A stretch of DNA of 64,000 nt from Tropicibacter oceani. Lineage in GTDB: Bacteria > Pseudomonadota > Alphaproteobacteria > Rhodobacterales > Rhodobacteraceae. The position numbers and the translations under genes are program-made. The notes beneath the pieces were generated by a model. That model saw only the letters and a program-made list of their open reading frames with translations. It had not been told where the DNA came from and made no database searches. Each line of letters starts with the position of its first letter. Within the stretch, counting starts at the first letter, position 1. Shown here piece after piece: positions 33,865 to 45,036 of the stretch. The stretch is taken from positions 2,790,001 to 2,854,000 of the forward strand of contig NZ_CP124616.1 of NCBI RefSeq assembly GCF_029958925.1. Reading direction: 5' to 3'.

Positions 33865-35339
33865 AGCCCGTAAAGCCCGCCGAACTTCTCTTCGAGATAG
33901 TCCAGCAGCGGCCCTTCGCTGGGGGCCGTGCCGCCGCAGGCGCGGGTGATGACCTCGCGCGGCTCGTAGAGGCCGCCAAAGTGTTGCAGGTTGTCGCGCA
34001 GCCAGTCGGTGGCGCCGCTGGTGTCGCCCTCGGCCAGCTGGTCGTCCAGCCCCGGCACCGCGTCGCGCAGCGACTGGTACAGGCAGCCGGCATAGACATT
34101 GCCCAGCGAATAGGTCGGGAAATAGCCAAACAGCCCGGCCGACCAATGCACATCCTGCAGAACCCCGTCTGACGGTTTGTCCACCGCATAGCCGAAGTCG
34201 GCCTTGAAACGGTCGTTCCAGGCGGCCTCAAGATCGCCGACGGACAGATCGCCCCGGATAAGCGCGCGTTCCAGATCAAAGCGCAGCAGCACGTGCAGGT
34301 TATACTGCACCTCGTCCGCCTCGGTGCGGATATAGCCGTTCTTGACCTCGTTCACGGCGGCGTAGAACGCGTCTTCGTCAGCGATGCCAAAATCGCCAAA
34401 GGTGTCGCGCATCTTGCCATAGATCCAGCCGGTATAGGCCCGCGATCGCCCGATCTGATTTTCATAGATGCGGCTTTGGCTTTCGTGCACCCCCATCGAC
34501 ACGCCCTTGCCCAGCGGGGTCAGGCGGTAGGCGGGGTTGATGTTCTGTTCATAGCTGGCATGGCCGACCTCGTGGATCGTCGAATACAGGCAGCCGAACG
34601 GGTCCAGCGGCGCGGTGCGGGTGGTGATGCGCACATCATCGCCGCTGCCCGAGCTGAAGGGATGCACCGCCTTGTCCACCCTGCCCCGTTTGAAATCATA
34701 GCCAAAGCTGCGCGCGACCAGCCGCGCCAGCTTCATCTGGCCGTGTTCGTCAAAGGTGCCCTTGACACCCTGCGGCGACGGCCGCGCCAGCACCGCCTCG
34801 CGCAGCGCCACCAGACGCGGCCGCAGGGCGGTGAACATCGCCTCCAGGTCGCGGCCCTTGGCGCCGGGTTCATAGTCTTCCAGCAGCGCGTCATAGATGT
34901 CACCGCCATCCGACAGGGCCTGGGCCTCTTCCTGGCGCAGGGCGATGATCTCGGCCAGGGCCGGGGCAAAGCTGTTGTAGTCGTCATCGGCACGGGCCTC
35001 GGCCCAGATGACATGCGCGCGGCTGATCAGGCGCGCCAGTTCGGCGGCCAGCCGCGCCGGGATCCGGGTCGCCCGGGCGTGGCTGCGGCGGATGTCGCGC
35101 AGCTGGGCGCGCCCGGCCGGGTCCAGCGCCTCGGGGTCGATCGCGGCCAGCCAGTCACCGATCTGCGGCGCCACCCGGCGTGCATGCAGCACCGATTCCA
35201 TCGCCGCCAGTTCATCACTGCGTTGATCGGCGGCACCGCGCGGCATCATGGTTTCCTGATCCCATCCAAGCCGACCGGCGACCTGCGCCAATGCCTCGGT
35301 TTCGCGCTGGAACGCCATCAAATCGTCAAATGCCTGCAT
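33861..35339 (-). CDS. M32 family metallocarboxypeptidase
   Basis: 492 residues of the thermostable carboxypeptidase 1 (Taq) family, which trims C-terminal residues from peptides in the cytosol. The zinc motif HEVGH is in TIHEVGHASYEQNINP near residue 258, and the third ligand follows in MGVHESQSRIYENQIGR near 286. N-terminal LGWDQETMMPRGAADQR near residue 24 is also typical. It is followed after 3 bp by nothing on its own strand; ctaA lies upstream with a 3-bp gap from the ctaA stop to this start, so the two form an operon. Confidence 0.93.
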   Translation of the reverse strand: MQAFDDLMAFQRETEALAQVAGRLGWDQETMMPRGAADQRSDELAAMESVLHARRVAPQIGDWLAAIDPEALDPAGRAQLRDIRRSHARATRIPARLAAELARLISRAHVIWAEARADDDYNSFAPALAEIIALRQEEAQALSDGGDIYDALLEDYEPGAKGRDLEAMFTALRPRLVALREAVLARPSPQGVKGTFDEHGQMKLARLVARSFGYDFKRGRVDKAVHPFSSGSGDDVRITTRTAPLDPFGCLYSTIHEVGHASYEQNINPAYRLTPLGKGVSMGVHESQSRIYENQIGRSRAYTGWIYGKMRDTFGDFGIADEDAFYAAVNEVKNGYIRTEADEVQYNLHVLLRFDLERALIRGDLSVGDLEAAWNDRFKADFGYAVDKPSDGVLQDVHWSAGLFGYFPTYSLGNVYAGCLYQSLRDAVPGLDDQLAEGDTSGATDWLRDNLQHFGGLYEPREVITRACGGTAPSEGPLLDYLEEKFGGLYGL

Positions 35340-35342
35340 TCT

Positions 35343-36491
35343 TCAAATGCCCTTTCGAATGGACTGCTTCATTGGATATCGCGCCGCGAACCGCGCCCGC
35401 AAAATCAAGGCCCACAGGATCACCGCACCCAGCTGATGCAGCAGTGCAATCACCAGCGGCGCCCCATAGACAACTGCGACGATACCCAACACAACTTGCA
35501 CGAGCAACATGGCAAATACCGCATTGAAGCGAAAGCGCGTATCGGCATTGGCCGACTTGCGCGCGCGCAGCCAGACCACCAGCCCAAAGGCAAACAGACC
35601 ATAGCCCGCCATTCGGTGCATGAACTGCACAAGCCCGGCGTTTTCAAAGAAATTCCGCCACAGCGGGTCCAGGTCAAAGGGGAACGGCGGCAAGAACGCC
35701 CCGGCCATCAGCGGCCAGTCGTTATAGGTGCGCCCGGCGTCGATCCCCGCCACAAGGGCGCCCAGAAGGATCTGCAAAAAGGCGAAATGCATCAGGCCGG
35801 TCGACATCGAAAACAGCCTGGGCTGGGCGTCGCGGCGGGCCTGCATCAGGTCCTTTTCCTCGCGCGCCAGAGCATAGACATACCAGGCGATGAACCCAAG
35901 GATCACGAAGGCCAGGCCCAGATGCGTGGCCAGCCGGTACGAGGCGACATCCAGACGCTCTCCTCCCAGCCCCGAGGACACCATCCACCAGCCGACAGCG
36001 CCCTGCAATCCGCCCAGCACGCCCAGCCCGAACAGCCGCCCGGTCCAGCCGGTCGGAATGCGCCGCGCCGCCAGAAAGCCGAAAAAGCCGATGGCCCAGA
36101 CCAGGCCGATCACCCGGCCCAATTGCCGATGGCCCCATTCCCACCAATAGATGAACTGGAACTCGGCCAGGGACATGCCCTTGTTCTGCAACTGGTATTC
36201 GGGGATCTGGCGGTATTTGTCGAATTCGGCGGCCCAGGCCTCGTCGCTCATCGGGGGCAAGGCCCCGGTCACCGGGCGCCATTCGGTGATCGACAGCCCG
36301 GAATCGGTCAGCCGTGTCAGCCCGCCCACGCCGATCATCACCACCACCAGCGCAAACAGCAGCATCAGCCACAGCCGCACGGCGCCGCGCGCCCCGCGTT
36401 TGCCCGCGTCGATCATGCCCCGCGCGGGCTGCGTGACCTGCGCCTGCGCACCCGGCGCCACTTCCTCGAAAAGCTTGCGTTTTCCAGCCAT
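35343..36491 (-). CDS. ctaA: Heme A synthase (COX15/CtaA type 2)
   Basis: Inner-membrane enzyme that oxidises heme O to heme A for aa3 cytochrome oxidase. 382 residues with eight hydrophobic segments. Heme-ligand histidines occur in WWEWGHRQLGRVIGL near residue 117, LATHLGLAF near 187, FMHRMAGYGLF near 290 and LLHQLGAVILWAL near 350. IGVGGLTRLTDSGLSITEW near residue 53 (in part) is diagnostic. The carboxypeptidase gene starts 3 bp after its stop. Cytochrome oxidase genes themselves are not in the window. Confidence 0.95.
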   Translation of the reverse strand: MAGKRKLFEEVAPGAQAQVTQPARGMIDAGKRGARGAVRLWLMLLFALVVVMIGVGGLTRLTDSGLSITEWRPVTGALPPMSDEAWAAEFDKYRQIPEYQLQNKGMSLAEFQFIYWWEWGHRQLGRVIGLVWAIGFFGFLAARRIPTGWTGRLFGLGVLGGLQGAVGWWMVSSGLGGERLDVASYRLATHLGLAFVILGFIAWYVYALAREEKDLMQARRDAQPRLFSMSTGLMHFAFLQILLGALVAGIDAGRTYNDWPLMAGAFLPPFPFDLDPLWRNFFENAGLVQFMHRMAGYGLFAFGLVVWLRARKSANADTRFRFNAVFAMLLVQVVLGIVAVVYGAPLVIALLHQLGAVILWALILRARFAARYPMKQSIRKGI

Positions 36492-36591
36492 GTCCTGCCT
36501 CCAAATTCTGGCAGGACAGTAGTGCCCGGACCCCAGGGCTTCAAGCGCCCCGGGCGCCTTGCCGCAGGGGCACGGGGTCAGGATTTCCCCG

Positions 36592-36607
36592 GTCAGGCAT
36601 TCCTGAC
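36592..36607. promoter_or_regulatory. Inverted repeat upstream of the SH3b gene
   Basis: GTCAGG-CATT-CCTGAC, a 6-bp perfect inverted repeat 105 bp before the SH3b start codon, in the divergent region with ctaA. Could be an operator; no protein assigned. Confidence 0.25.
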
Positions 36608-36711
36608 TTATGCCGCTGCCCGCGGCGTATTAGCCTTGGACCCATAGACAGCAAGATTTCAAGCATCCGCCCAAGGCTTTCGCCGCTCATTCAACCCAAG
36701 GAATTCATACC

Positions 36712-37032
36712 ATGAAGCGCATTCTGACCGCCGCCGCCATCACCCTGACCACCAGCCTTGTTGCCGGCGCCGCCCTCGCCACGCCCTATTGGGTCGACAA
36801 TGGCATCACCCTGAACGCCCGGTCGGGCCCGGGGACGAACTACCACGTGCTTGGCTCGTTCCCTCCCTGCACCAAAGTGCACGTGATCGCCCACCAGCAC
36901 GGCTGGGCCAAGCTGTCCTACAACAACGGCTATTACTGGGTGTCGGCCAAGTACCTGCAAAACCATGCCTGCAACACCGGCTATCACCAGCCCGCGCCGA
37001 AAAAGAAATCCGGCGGCTACAACAACTACTGA
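36712..37032 (+). CDS. Secreted bacterial SH3-domain protein
   Basis: 106 residues. MKRILTAAAITLTTSLVAGAALA is a Sec signal with cleavage after ALA near residue 23. An SH3b domain follows: LNARSGPGTNYHVLGSFPPCTKVHV near residue 34 (in part) and GWAKLSYNNGYYWVSAKYL near 64. Such domains bind cell-wall peptides. Two Cys residues could form a disulfide. The tail is short and Lys/Gly/Asn-rich (PKKKSGGYNNY). AAGGAATTC precedes the ATG. Confidence 0.87.
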   Translation: MKRILTAAAITLTTSLVAGAALATPYWVDNGITLNARSGPGTNYHVLGSFPPCTKVHVIAHQHGWAKLSYNNGYYWVSAKYLQNHACNTGYHQPAPKKKSGGYNNY

Positions 37033-37065
37033 TCCGTCCAACTCCCTGACCGATCAGTCTGACTT

Positions 37066-37096
37066 CGGACTGGGCCCCGCGCTCAGTCCGATTTTT
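37066..37096 (+). terminator. Rho-independent terminator after the SH3b gene
   Basis: CGGACTG (37066-37072) pairs with CAGTCCG (37084-37090), followed by ATTTTTG. The right arm contains the stop codon of the convergent trmJ gene. Confidence 0.55.
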
Positions 37097-37844
37097 GCTG
37101 CGCGCCGCGCTCCTTCCAGCGCACCATCTGGCGCATGATGCCATGCAGGGTCTGCACGTCGACCCGGGTCAGCGGCATGCGGCTCCACATGTTGCGCAGG
37201 TTCAGCTTCATGCTGTCCGCCTTGTGCGCCGGAAAGAAAAAGCCCGCCTCGTCCAGTTGCTCTTCGTAATGGCGGGCCAGGTGATCCACCTCCTGCACGG
37301 CGGCCCAGTCGGTCCCGGCCAGCTCCTCGCGCAGGGCGGTGACCTGGGTGCTGGCGCGCTGCCACTCATAGGCGCACAGCAACACGCATTGCGCCAGGTT
37401 CAGCGAAGCAAAGACCGGGTTCACCGGCACCGAGATGATGGCATTGGCCTGGGCGATGTCCTCGTTCTCCATGCCCGCGCGTTCGGGGCCGAACAGCACC
37501 GCCACCTTCTGCCCGGCGGCGATGCGCCGCTGCGCCTCGGCCATGGCCTCTTCGGGGCTGTAGACCGGCTTGGTCAGATCGCGCGACCGCGCGGTGGTGG
37601 CAAAGACATAGGTGCAATCGCCCACCGCCCCGGCGATGTCCTCGCACAACAGCGCCTCGTCCAGCAGCCGCCCGGCGCCGCTGGCCATGGCGGTGGCATT
37701 GGGGTTGGGCCAGCCGTCGCGCGGTGCCACGATGCGCATCCGGTCCAGGCCAAAGTTCCACATCGCCCGCGCCGCCGCGCCGATGTTTTCGCCCATCTGC
37801 GGACGCACCAGGACAAAGGACGGCTGAGGGGTATCGGTCGGCAT
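37083..37844 (-). CDS. trmJ: tRNA (cytidine/uridine-32 2'-O)-methyltransferase
   Basis: SPOUT methyltransferase that modifies position 32 of the tRNA anticodon loop. 253 residues from the ATG at 37844. FVLVRPQMGENIGAAARAMWNFG near residue 9 (in part) is motif 1. VLFGPERAGMENEDI near 118 and ISVPVNPVFASLNLAQCV near 138 form the knotted SAM site. The C-terminal ~90 residues are a helical extension typical of TrmJ. An upstream in-frame extension exists but lies in intergenic sequence with a dispersed repeat. Confidence 0.92.
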   Translation of the reverse strand: MPTDTPQPSFVLVRPQMGENIGAAARAMWNFGLDRMRIVAPRDGWPNPNATAMASGAGRLLDEALLCEDIAGAVGDCTYVFATTARSRDLTKPVYSPEEAMAEAQRRIAAGQKVAVLFGPERAGMENEDIAQANAIISVPVNPVFASLNLAQCVLLCAYEWQRASTQVTALREELAGTDWAAVQEVDHLARHYEEQLDEAGFFFPAHKADSMKLNLRNMWSRMPLTRVDVQTLHGIMRQMVRWKERGAQQKSD

Positions 37845-37907
37845 GGCTGTCTCCTGAAAAACCGCCCTGCGATACCCAGTGGCCGCGCAAATCGCAACCC
37901 GGCCCTG

Positions 37908-37930
37908 CTTCTTCTTGGTCCAAATACTCA
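37908..37930 (-). repeat. Dispersed repeat TGAGTATTT...CCAAGAAGAAG, copy 1
   Basis: On the minus strand TGAGTATTTGGACCAAGAAGAAG. It lies 64 bp upstream of trmJ. A second copy in the opposite orientation is at 42522. The element lacks strong self-complementarity. Confidence 0.6.
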
Positions 37931-38016
37931 TTTGCTCCGCCCGCAACGGGCAAATCCCCATGGTCAAAGCCCCCTCCGCGCGATAAACCGCCTCAAACGC
38001 ACGACAGGAGCCTTTC

Positions 38017-38634
38017 ATGCCCGAGCAGGACGCCCCGCAGATCTACCTGGTCACCCCGCCCGAGTTCGACCTGGGCACATTTCCCGCCCGGCTCACCCAG
38101 GTGCTGGAGGCCGAACCCGTCGCCTGCCTGCGCCTGTCGCTGGCCACCCGCGACGAAGACCGCCTGATGCGCGCCGCCGACGCGGTGCGCGAGGTTGCCC
38201 ACCAATTCGACGTGGCGCTGGTGATCGACACCCATGTGGTGCTGTCGCAGCGGCTGGGGCTGGACGGCGTGCATCTGACCGATGGCGCCCGGTCTGTGCG
38301 CGATGCGCGCAAGGCGCTTGGCCCCGACGCCATCGTCGGGGCCTATTGCGGCCAGTCCCGCCACGAAGGCATGAACGCAGGCGAGGCTGGCGCCGACTAC
38401 ATCTCGTTCGGGCCGGTGGCCGGTGCGCTTGGCGACGGCGCCATCGCGGGCGATGATCTGTTCACCTGGTGGTCGCAGATGATCGAACTGCCCGTGGTCG
38501 CCGAGGGCGGCCTGACCGAAGAGCGCATTCGCGCCCTGGCCCCGATCACCGATTTCTTTGCCGTGGGCGAGGAAATCTGGTCGACCGAGGATGCCCTGGC
38601 CAGTCTGCGCCGCCTGCGCGCCGCCATGCTCTGA
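38017..38634 (+). CDS. ThiE-like TIM-barrel protein (divergent thiamine-phosphate synthase family)
   Basis: 205 residues. QIYLVTPPEFDLG at residue 8, GLDGVHLTDGARSVRDARK near 87, AGADYISFGPVAGALGDG near 125 and LPVVAEGGLT near 156 follow the ThiE barrel. Residues expected at the active site differ: the usual N-D pair before the first helix is D-T here, and the S/T-H-T/S segment and P-T-x-T-K pyrophosphate loop are absent. So it may not make thiamine phosphate. AGGAG lies 6 nt before the ATG. It is convergent with olsA, 3 bp apart. Confidence 0.75.
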   Translation: MPEQDAPQIYLVTPPEFDLGTFPARLTQVLEAEPVACLRLSLATRDEDRLMRAADAVREVAHQFDVALVIDTHVVLSQRLGLDGVHLTDGARSVRDARKALGPDAIVGAYCGQSRHEGMNAGEAGADYISFGPVAGALGDGAIAGDDLFTWWSQMIELPVVAEGGLTEERIRALAPITDFFAVGEEIWSTEDALASLRRLRAAML

Positions 38635-38637
38635 ACA

Positions 38638-39462
38638 TCAGCCCTGCGCGGCGTGATGGCCGCTCCGGACTTCCTTTTCCAGGTGCGCGGCCAGGGATTT
38701 GCGGTTGGCGAAATGGTCCACCCGCACTGGCGGGTGATAGAGCAGATCAACCGATCCGTGCCGCCAGGTGCCCAGCATCCGCAGCAGCGAGCTGCCGAAA
38801 TCCATGTCACCCCACCAGCCGTAAAAGGCCGGCTCGCGCCCCTTGGGCGCATGGTAGACGACGCTGACCGCCTGCATCTGAAGCGCATGTTCCAGCCGGT
38901 CGGAATAGAAGGCCCCGAACAACGTGGTCTTGAACGGCAGCACCCGCAGCCCGTCGGTCGAGGTGCCCTCGGGGAAGAACAGCAGCCGGTGGCCATGCAT
39001 CAGCCGCTCTTCGAACAGCGCCATCTGCGCCTTGGCCTCGCGCCGGTCGCGTTTGATGAATACGGTGCCGGTGGCGCGCGCCAGCCAGCCGATGCCGGGC
39101 CAGCCCGCGACCTCGGCCTTGGACACGAAATAGATGTTCTTGCGGCTGTTGAGCACGAAGATGTCCAGCCAGGACGAATGGTTGGCCACGATCGCCCCCG
39201 GCCCCTTCATGCGCGGCCCGCTGACCCGCAGGCGCAGACCAAAGATCCGCAGCACCGTGCGGCAGACGCCTTGGGTGATCCAGGGCGTCACGGGGCGGTC
39301 CAGCCCGCATAGCGGCCGCTCGATCTGGCGGATCAGCAGCAGAACCGCCAGCCCGCCAAAGACCACCACCGCCATCGGCACGCCGCGCAGCAGCACCAGC
39401 GCCCAGCCAGACAGGCCAAGCGGCTGCGCCGCAGGCGGCGTCGGTCCGTCCCAGGTGGTCAT
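38638..39462 (-). CDS. olsA: Lyso-ornithine lipid O-acyltransferase (PlsC family)
   Basis: Second step of ornithine lipid synthesis: acylates the 3-hydroxyl of lyso-ornithine lipid from acyl-ACP. 274 residues with an N-terminal membrane segment (VPMAVVVFGGLAVLLLI). The acyltransferase H-X4-D motif is NHSSWLDIFVL near residue 95, FIKRDRREAKAQM near 137 is block II and FFPEGTSTDG near 165 is block III. It overlaps olsB by 4 bp (ATGA), so the two are translated together. In isolation it could be called PlsC; the neighbour decides. Confidence 0.88.
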   Translation of the reverse strand: MTTWDGPTPPAAQPLGLSGWALVLLRGVPMAVVVFGGLAVLLLIRQIERPLCGLDRPVTPWITQGVCRTVLRIFGLRLRVSGPRMKGPGAIVANHSSWLDIFVLNSRKNIYFVSKAEVAGWPGIGWLARATGTVFIKRDRREAKAQMALFEERLMHGHRLLFFPEGTSTDGLRVLPFKTTLFGAFYSDRLEHALQMQAVSVVYHAPKGREPAFYGWWGDMDFGSSLLRMLGTWRHGSVDLLYHPPVRVDHFANRKSLAAHLEKEVRSGHHAAQG

Positions 39463-40223
39463 GCGCCGGTCTCCTTGACGTAAAGCCCCTTTTGCCGGGC
39501 GTTCATCCGCGCCGTGTCCATCACAAGGCAGATATCGGTGGTGTTGAACCCATGATCGACAAACGCGCCTTCGCCGACAAAACCGCCCAGCCGCAGATAG
39601 GCCTTGATCAGCGCCGGAACCTGCACCATGGCGGCGCGCCGGTCCAGCTGCGCCTCGGGGATCAGGTCCATCGTCTGAAAGGCGCGCGACCGCACGCGCA
39701 GGTCGGGCGGGGCCAGGTGCCGGTGATGCAGCAGCGACAGCGGCTGCGCCAGCGCCGCAGGGTCCGTGCCATGAAAGCTGGCGACGCCAAACAGGATGTC
39801 GATCCGGTGTTGCTGGACGTAGCCCGCCAGCCCCTGCCACAGGTGGAACATCGCCGACCCGCCGCGATAGTCGGGATGCAGGCAGGACCGACCCAGTTCC
39901 AACAACCGCCGACCGCCCGCCCGCAGCGCCGTCAGGTCATATTCATCCTCGGAATAGAACTGCCCCGCCGCGCGGGCCTGATCGCCGCGCAACAGCCGGT
40001 AGACCCCGACAACCGCATCACCGCGATCGCGGTCCATGCACAGCAGGTGATCGAAATACGGGTCAAAGCGGTCACGCTCCAGTTGCGCGCCATGATCGAC
40101 CAGCGGCCCGTCGCCGCCCAGTTCCTGGACAAAGACCTGGTAGCGCAACCGCTGCGCCGCATGCACCTCTTGCTCGGAGGCGGCAAGCCGCACCGAAAAG
40201 CTTTGCTGGGCCTGAGCCTTCAT
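39459..40223 (-). CDS. olsB: L-ornithine N-alpha-acyltransferase
   Basis: First step of ornithine lipid synthesis: transfers a 3-hydroxyacyl group from ACP to ornithine. 254 residues from the ATG at 40223; an upstream ATG at 40283 is less likely. RLRYQVFVQELG near residue 26, VVGVYRLLRGDQA near 72, YDLTALRAGGRRLLELGRSC near 94 and HPDYRGGSAMFHLWQGL near 116 match the GNAT-like OlsB fold. olsA overlaps its end. Ornithine lipids replace phospholipids under phosphate limitation; no Pho box was recognised. Confidence 0.92.
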   Translation of the reverse strand: MKAQAQQSFSVRLAASEQEVHAAQRLRYQVFVQELGGDGPLVDHGAQLERDRFDPYFDHLLCMDRDRGDAVVGVYRLLRGDQARAAGQFYSEDEYDLTALRAGGRRLLELGRSCLHPDYRGGSAMFHLWQGLAGYVQQHRIDILFGVASFHGTDPAALAQPLSLLHHRHLAPPDLRVRSRAFQTMDLIPEAQLDRRAAMVQVPALIKAYLRLGGFVGEGAFVDHGFNTTDICLVMDTARMNARQKGLYVKETGA

Positions 40224-40359
40224 CCTGGGTTCCTGCCGCCGTCCCTTTCGGGGGTTTCTAGTCAGCGCACCCGGCATGCGCAATGCAACAGAGCCCGAAC
40301 CGTAACGGCACTTTGCATTTCCAAAGCGTTTTGATTAACTTTTCTTAAACCTGTCTCTA

Positions 40360-40545
40360 CTAATCGTGACCATAGATCGGAAGTAACAAGACGCGCCGGG
40401 CATCTATGACAACTTTTCCTTCTTCACGGAAGTTGACCGTGATACGCCCGCCGATGTTGGATTGCACCTGGCCTACCCCCCAATCGGGCCTGTCCGGATG
40501 CGTGACCAGCATCCCAGGTTCAAGTAACGCGTTCACTTCTTCCAT
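40360..40545 (-). CDS. DUF3553 family small protein
   Basis: 61 residues: ALLEPGMLVTHPDRPDWGVGQVQSN and GRITVNFREEGKVVID are the DUF3553 pattern (each seen in part), a small SH3-like β-barrel resembling the nucleic-acid-associated CarD/UvrD C-terminal fold. Function unknown. AAAGGA precedes the ATG. Its start codon is only 24 bp from the divergent chpT start. Confidence 0.85.
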   Translation of the reverse strand: MEEVNALLEPGMLVTHPDRPDWGVGQVQSNIGGRITVNFREEGKVVIDARRVLLLPIYGHD

Positions 40546-40569
40546 GGATTTTCCTTTTGAGCGGAGCAC

Positions 40570-41175
40570 ATGATGCCGAAAGATAGCGCCACCCTTGCCG
40601 CATTGGTAGGGTCCCGTCTGTGCCATGACCTGATCAGCCCCGTTGGTGCAATCCAGAACGGGCTTGAATTGCTGGAACTGTCAGGCATGAGCGACGTGCC
40701 CGAACTGGAGTTGATCCGCGACAGCTGTACCAATGCGGCCGCGCGCATCCGGTTCTTTCGGGTTGCCTTTGGCAGCGCCGGGGACAGCCAAACCATGGGA
40801 CACCGGGAAATCCAGTCGATCATGGCCGACCTGACCCGCCATGGCCGCGTCAAGGCGGACTGGCGGCCGGACCGCGACCTGCCCCGGACCGAGGTGCAGA
40901 TGGCCTTTCTGGCCTTTTTGTGCAGCGAGGCGGCCCTGCCGCAGGGCGGCACTGTAAGCTTTGCCAAGGGCCAGACTGGCTGGTCGATCGCCGCCTCGGG
41001 GCCGCGCCTGAATGTCAACGCCGCGCTTTGGGATCACCTGACAGGGGGCCCCGGCCCCGAAGAGATCACCGCCGACAAGGTGCAGTTTGCCGTTCTGGCA
41101 CTGCTGGCGCAGGACCGCGGCCGCAAGATCCGCGTCCACAAGGGCACCGAATCCCTGCGGATGGAAATCCTGTAA
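40570..41175 (+). CDS. chpT: Histidine phosphotransferase ChpT
   Basis: Relays phosphate from the hybrid kinase CckA to the response regulators CtrA and CpdR. 201 residues. The phospho-accepting His is in SRLCHDLISPVGAIQNGLELL near residue 15 (in part; H-D-x-x-x-P). The rest is a degenerate histidine-kinase ATPase fold without N, G1 or G2 boxes, as expected for ChpT. In Rhodobacteraceae this relay controls motility, gene transfer agent and related traits. A candidate CtrA site lies at 51572. Confidence 0.92.
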   Translation: MMPKDSATLAALVGSRLCHDLISPVGAIQNGLELLELSGMSDVPELELIRDSCTNAAARIRFFRVAFGSAGDSQTMGHREIQSIMADLTRHGRVKADWRPDRDLPRTEVQMAFLAFLCSEAALPQGGTVSFAKGQTGWSIAASGPRLNVNAALWDHLTGGPGPEEITADKVQFAVLALLAQDRGRKIRVHKGTESLRMEIL

Positions 41176-41191
41176 AAACACGTTTTTCTTC

Positions 41192-41224
41192 GGCAGGCGC
41201 CCCCGGACCCGGGGCCGCCCTGCC
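41192..41224. terminator. GC-rich hairpin between chpT and proA
   Basis: GGCAGGCGCCCCCGG pairs with CCGGGGCCGCCCTGCC around a 2-base centre, with one or two mismatches. It lies between two convergent genes. No T-run follows on either side, so it is a candidate only. Confidence 0.35.
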
Positions 41225-41228
41225 CTGA

Positions 41229-42494
41229 TCAGCCGCGCACGGTGCCGTCGCCGGTCACCAGGTATTTGAAGCTGGTCAACTGCATCGCCCCAACCGGGCC
41301 GCGCGCGTGCATCTTGCCGGTGGCAATGCCGATTTCCGCGCCCATGCCGAATTCTCCGCCATCGGCAAACTGGGTCGAAGCGTTGCGCATCAGGATGGCA
41401 CTGTCGAGCCGCTGAAAGAACCGCTCGGCGGCGGCGTCGTCCTCGGTCAGGATGCAATCGGTGTGGTTCGAGCTGTAGGTGTTGATATGGGTGATTGCCG
41501 CGTCGATGTCATCGACCACGCGGGCGGCGATGATCATGTCCAGATATTCGCGGCCCCAATCGTTGTCCTGCGCCGCCGTCACGCCGGGAATGGCCTGCAG
41601 CGTTGCGTCGCCGCGCACTTCGACCCCGGCTTCGAGCAGCGCCTTGATCAGCCCTTGCCCGATGGTGTCCAGCACATCGCGGTGGATCAGCAGGCATTCG
41701 GCCGAACCGCAGATGCCGGTGCGCCGGGTCTTGGCGTTCATCACCACCTTGAGCGCCTTGACCGGGTCGGCCTCCTTGTCGACATAGATGTGCACGATGC
41801 CTTCGAGATGGGCAAAGACCGGCACGCGGGCCTCGCGCTGGACCAGTCCGACCAGCCCCTTGCCGCCGCGCGGCACGATCACGTCGATATAGTCGATCAT
41901 CGTCAGCATTTCCGTCACGGCCGCGCGGTCGCGGGTCGGCACCAGCTGGATCGCGTCCTGCGGCAGACCGGCGGCGGCAAGCCCCTGCACCAGGCAGGCA
42001 TGGATCGCGCCCGAGCTGTGAAAGCTTTCCGAGCCGCCGCGCAGGATCACCGCATTGCCCGCCTTCAGGCACAGCGCGCCGGCATCCGCCGTCACGTTCG
42101 GGCGGCTTTCATAGATCACCCCGATCACGCCCAAAGGCGTGCGCACGCGCTTGATATGCAGGCCCGAGGGGCGGTCCCATTCCTCCATGACCTGGCCAAC
42201 GGGATCGTCCTGCGCCGCCACCGCGCGCAGCCCGTCGACGATGCCCTGGATGCGCGCTTCGTTGAGCATCAAGCGGTCCATCATGGCATCGGACAGGCCC
42301 TTGTCGCGGCCGAACTCAAGATCCTTGGCGTTGGCGGCGATGATGTCGGCGCGGGCGGCCCAGACCGCATCGGCGGCAGCCTCGAGCGCCTGTTGCTTGG
42401 CCTGCGCCGGGGCAAAGGCCAGTTCGGCAGCCGCGTGTTTGGCGCGGGCACCGATGTCCTGCATGAGGGCGGGAATGTTGGTCATATCCGTCAT
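41229..42494 (-). CDS. proA: Gamma-glutamyl phosphate reductase
   Basis: NADPH-dependent second step of proline synthesis, producing glutamate-5-semialdehyde. 421 residues of the aldehyde-dehydrogenase fold. [19 protein letters not shown] near residue 108, [13 protein letters not shown] near 135 and the catalytic Cys segment [17 protein letters not shown] near 255 are diagnostic. It follows proB on the same strand with 66 bp between, a gap that holds a dispersed repeat. Confidence 0.97.
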   Translation of the reverse strand: MTDMTNIPALMQDIGARAKHAAAELAFAPAQAKQQALEAAADAVWAARADIIAANAKDLEFGRDKGLSDAMMDRLMLNEARIQGIVDGLRAVAAQDDPVGQVMEEWDRPSGLHIKRVRTPLGVIGVIYESRPNVTADAGALCLKAGNAVILRGGSESFHSSGAIHACLVQGLAAAGLPQDAIQLVPTRDRAAVTEMLTMIDYIDVIVPRGGKGLVGLVQREARVPVFAHLEGIVHIYVDKEADPVKALKVVMNAKTRRTGICGSAECLLIHRDVLDTIGQGLIKALLEAGVEVRGDATLQAIPGVTAAQDNDWGREYLDMIIAARVVDDIDAAITHINTYSSNHTDCILTEDDAAAERFFQRLDSAILMRNASTQFADGGEFGMGAEIGIATGKMHARGPVGAMQLTSFKYLVTGDGTVRG

Positions 42495-42521
42495 GTGGGG
42501 CCTCGTGTGGGGGATGTTGGA

Positions 42522-42549
42522 TTTTGAGTATTTTTGCCAAGAAGAAGAC
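42522..42549 (+). repeat. Dispersed repeat TTTTGAGTATTTTTGCCAAGAAGAAG, copy 2
   Basis: Plus-strand copy of the element also found at 37908 (minus). The copies share TGAGTATTT and CCAAGAAGAAG around a variable centre (TTG versus GGA). It lies in the proB-proA gap. I recall this motif as common in Rhodobacteraceae intergenic regions but know no name for it. Confidence 0.6.
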
Positions 42550-42560
42550 AGGGGGTCGTT

Positions 42561-45036
<2,476 letters not shown>

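Noticed and set aside
40330-40346. TTAA-CTTTTC-TTAA near olsB as a CtrA site
   Set aside because: The spacing is six, not seven, and it lies in an ordinary A/T-rich promoter region; too weak to call.
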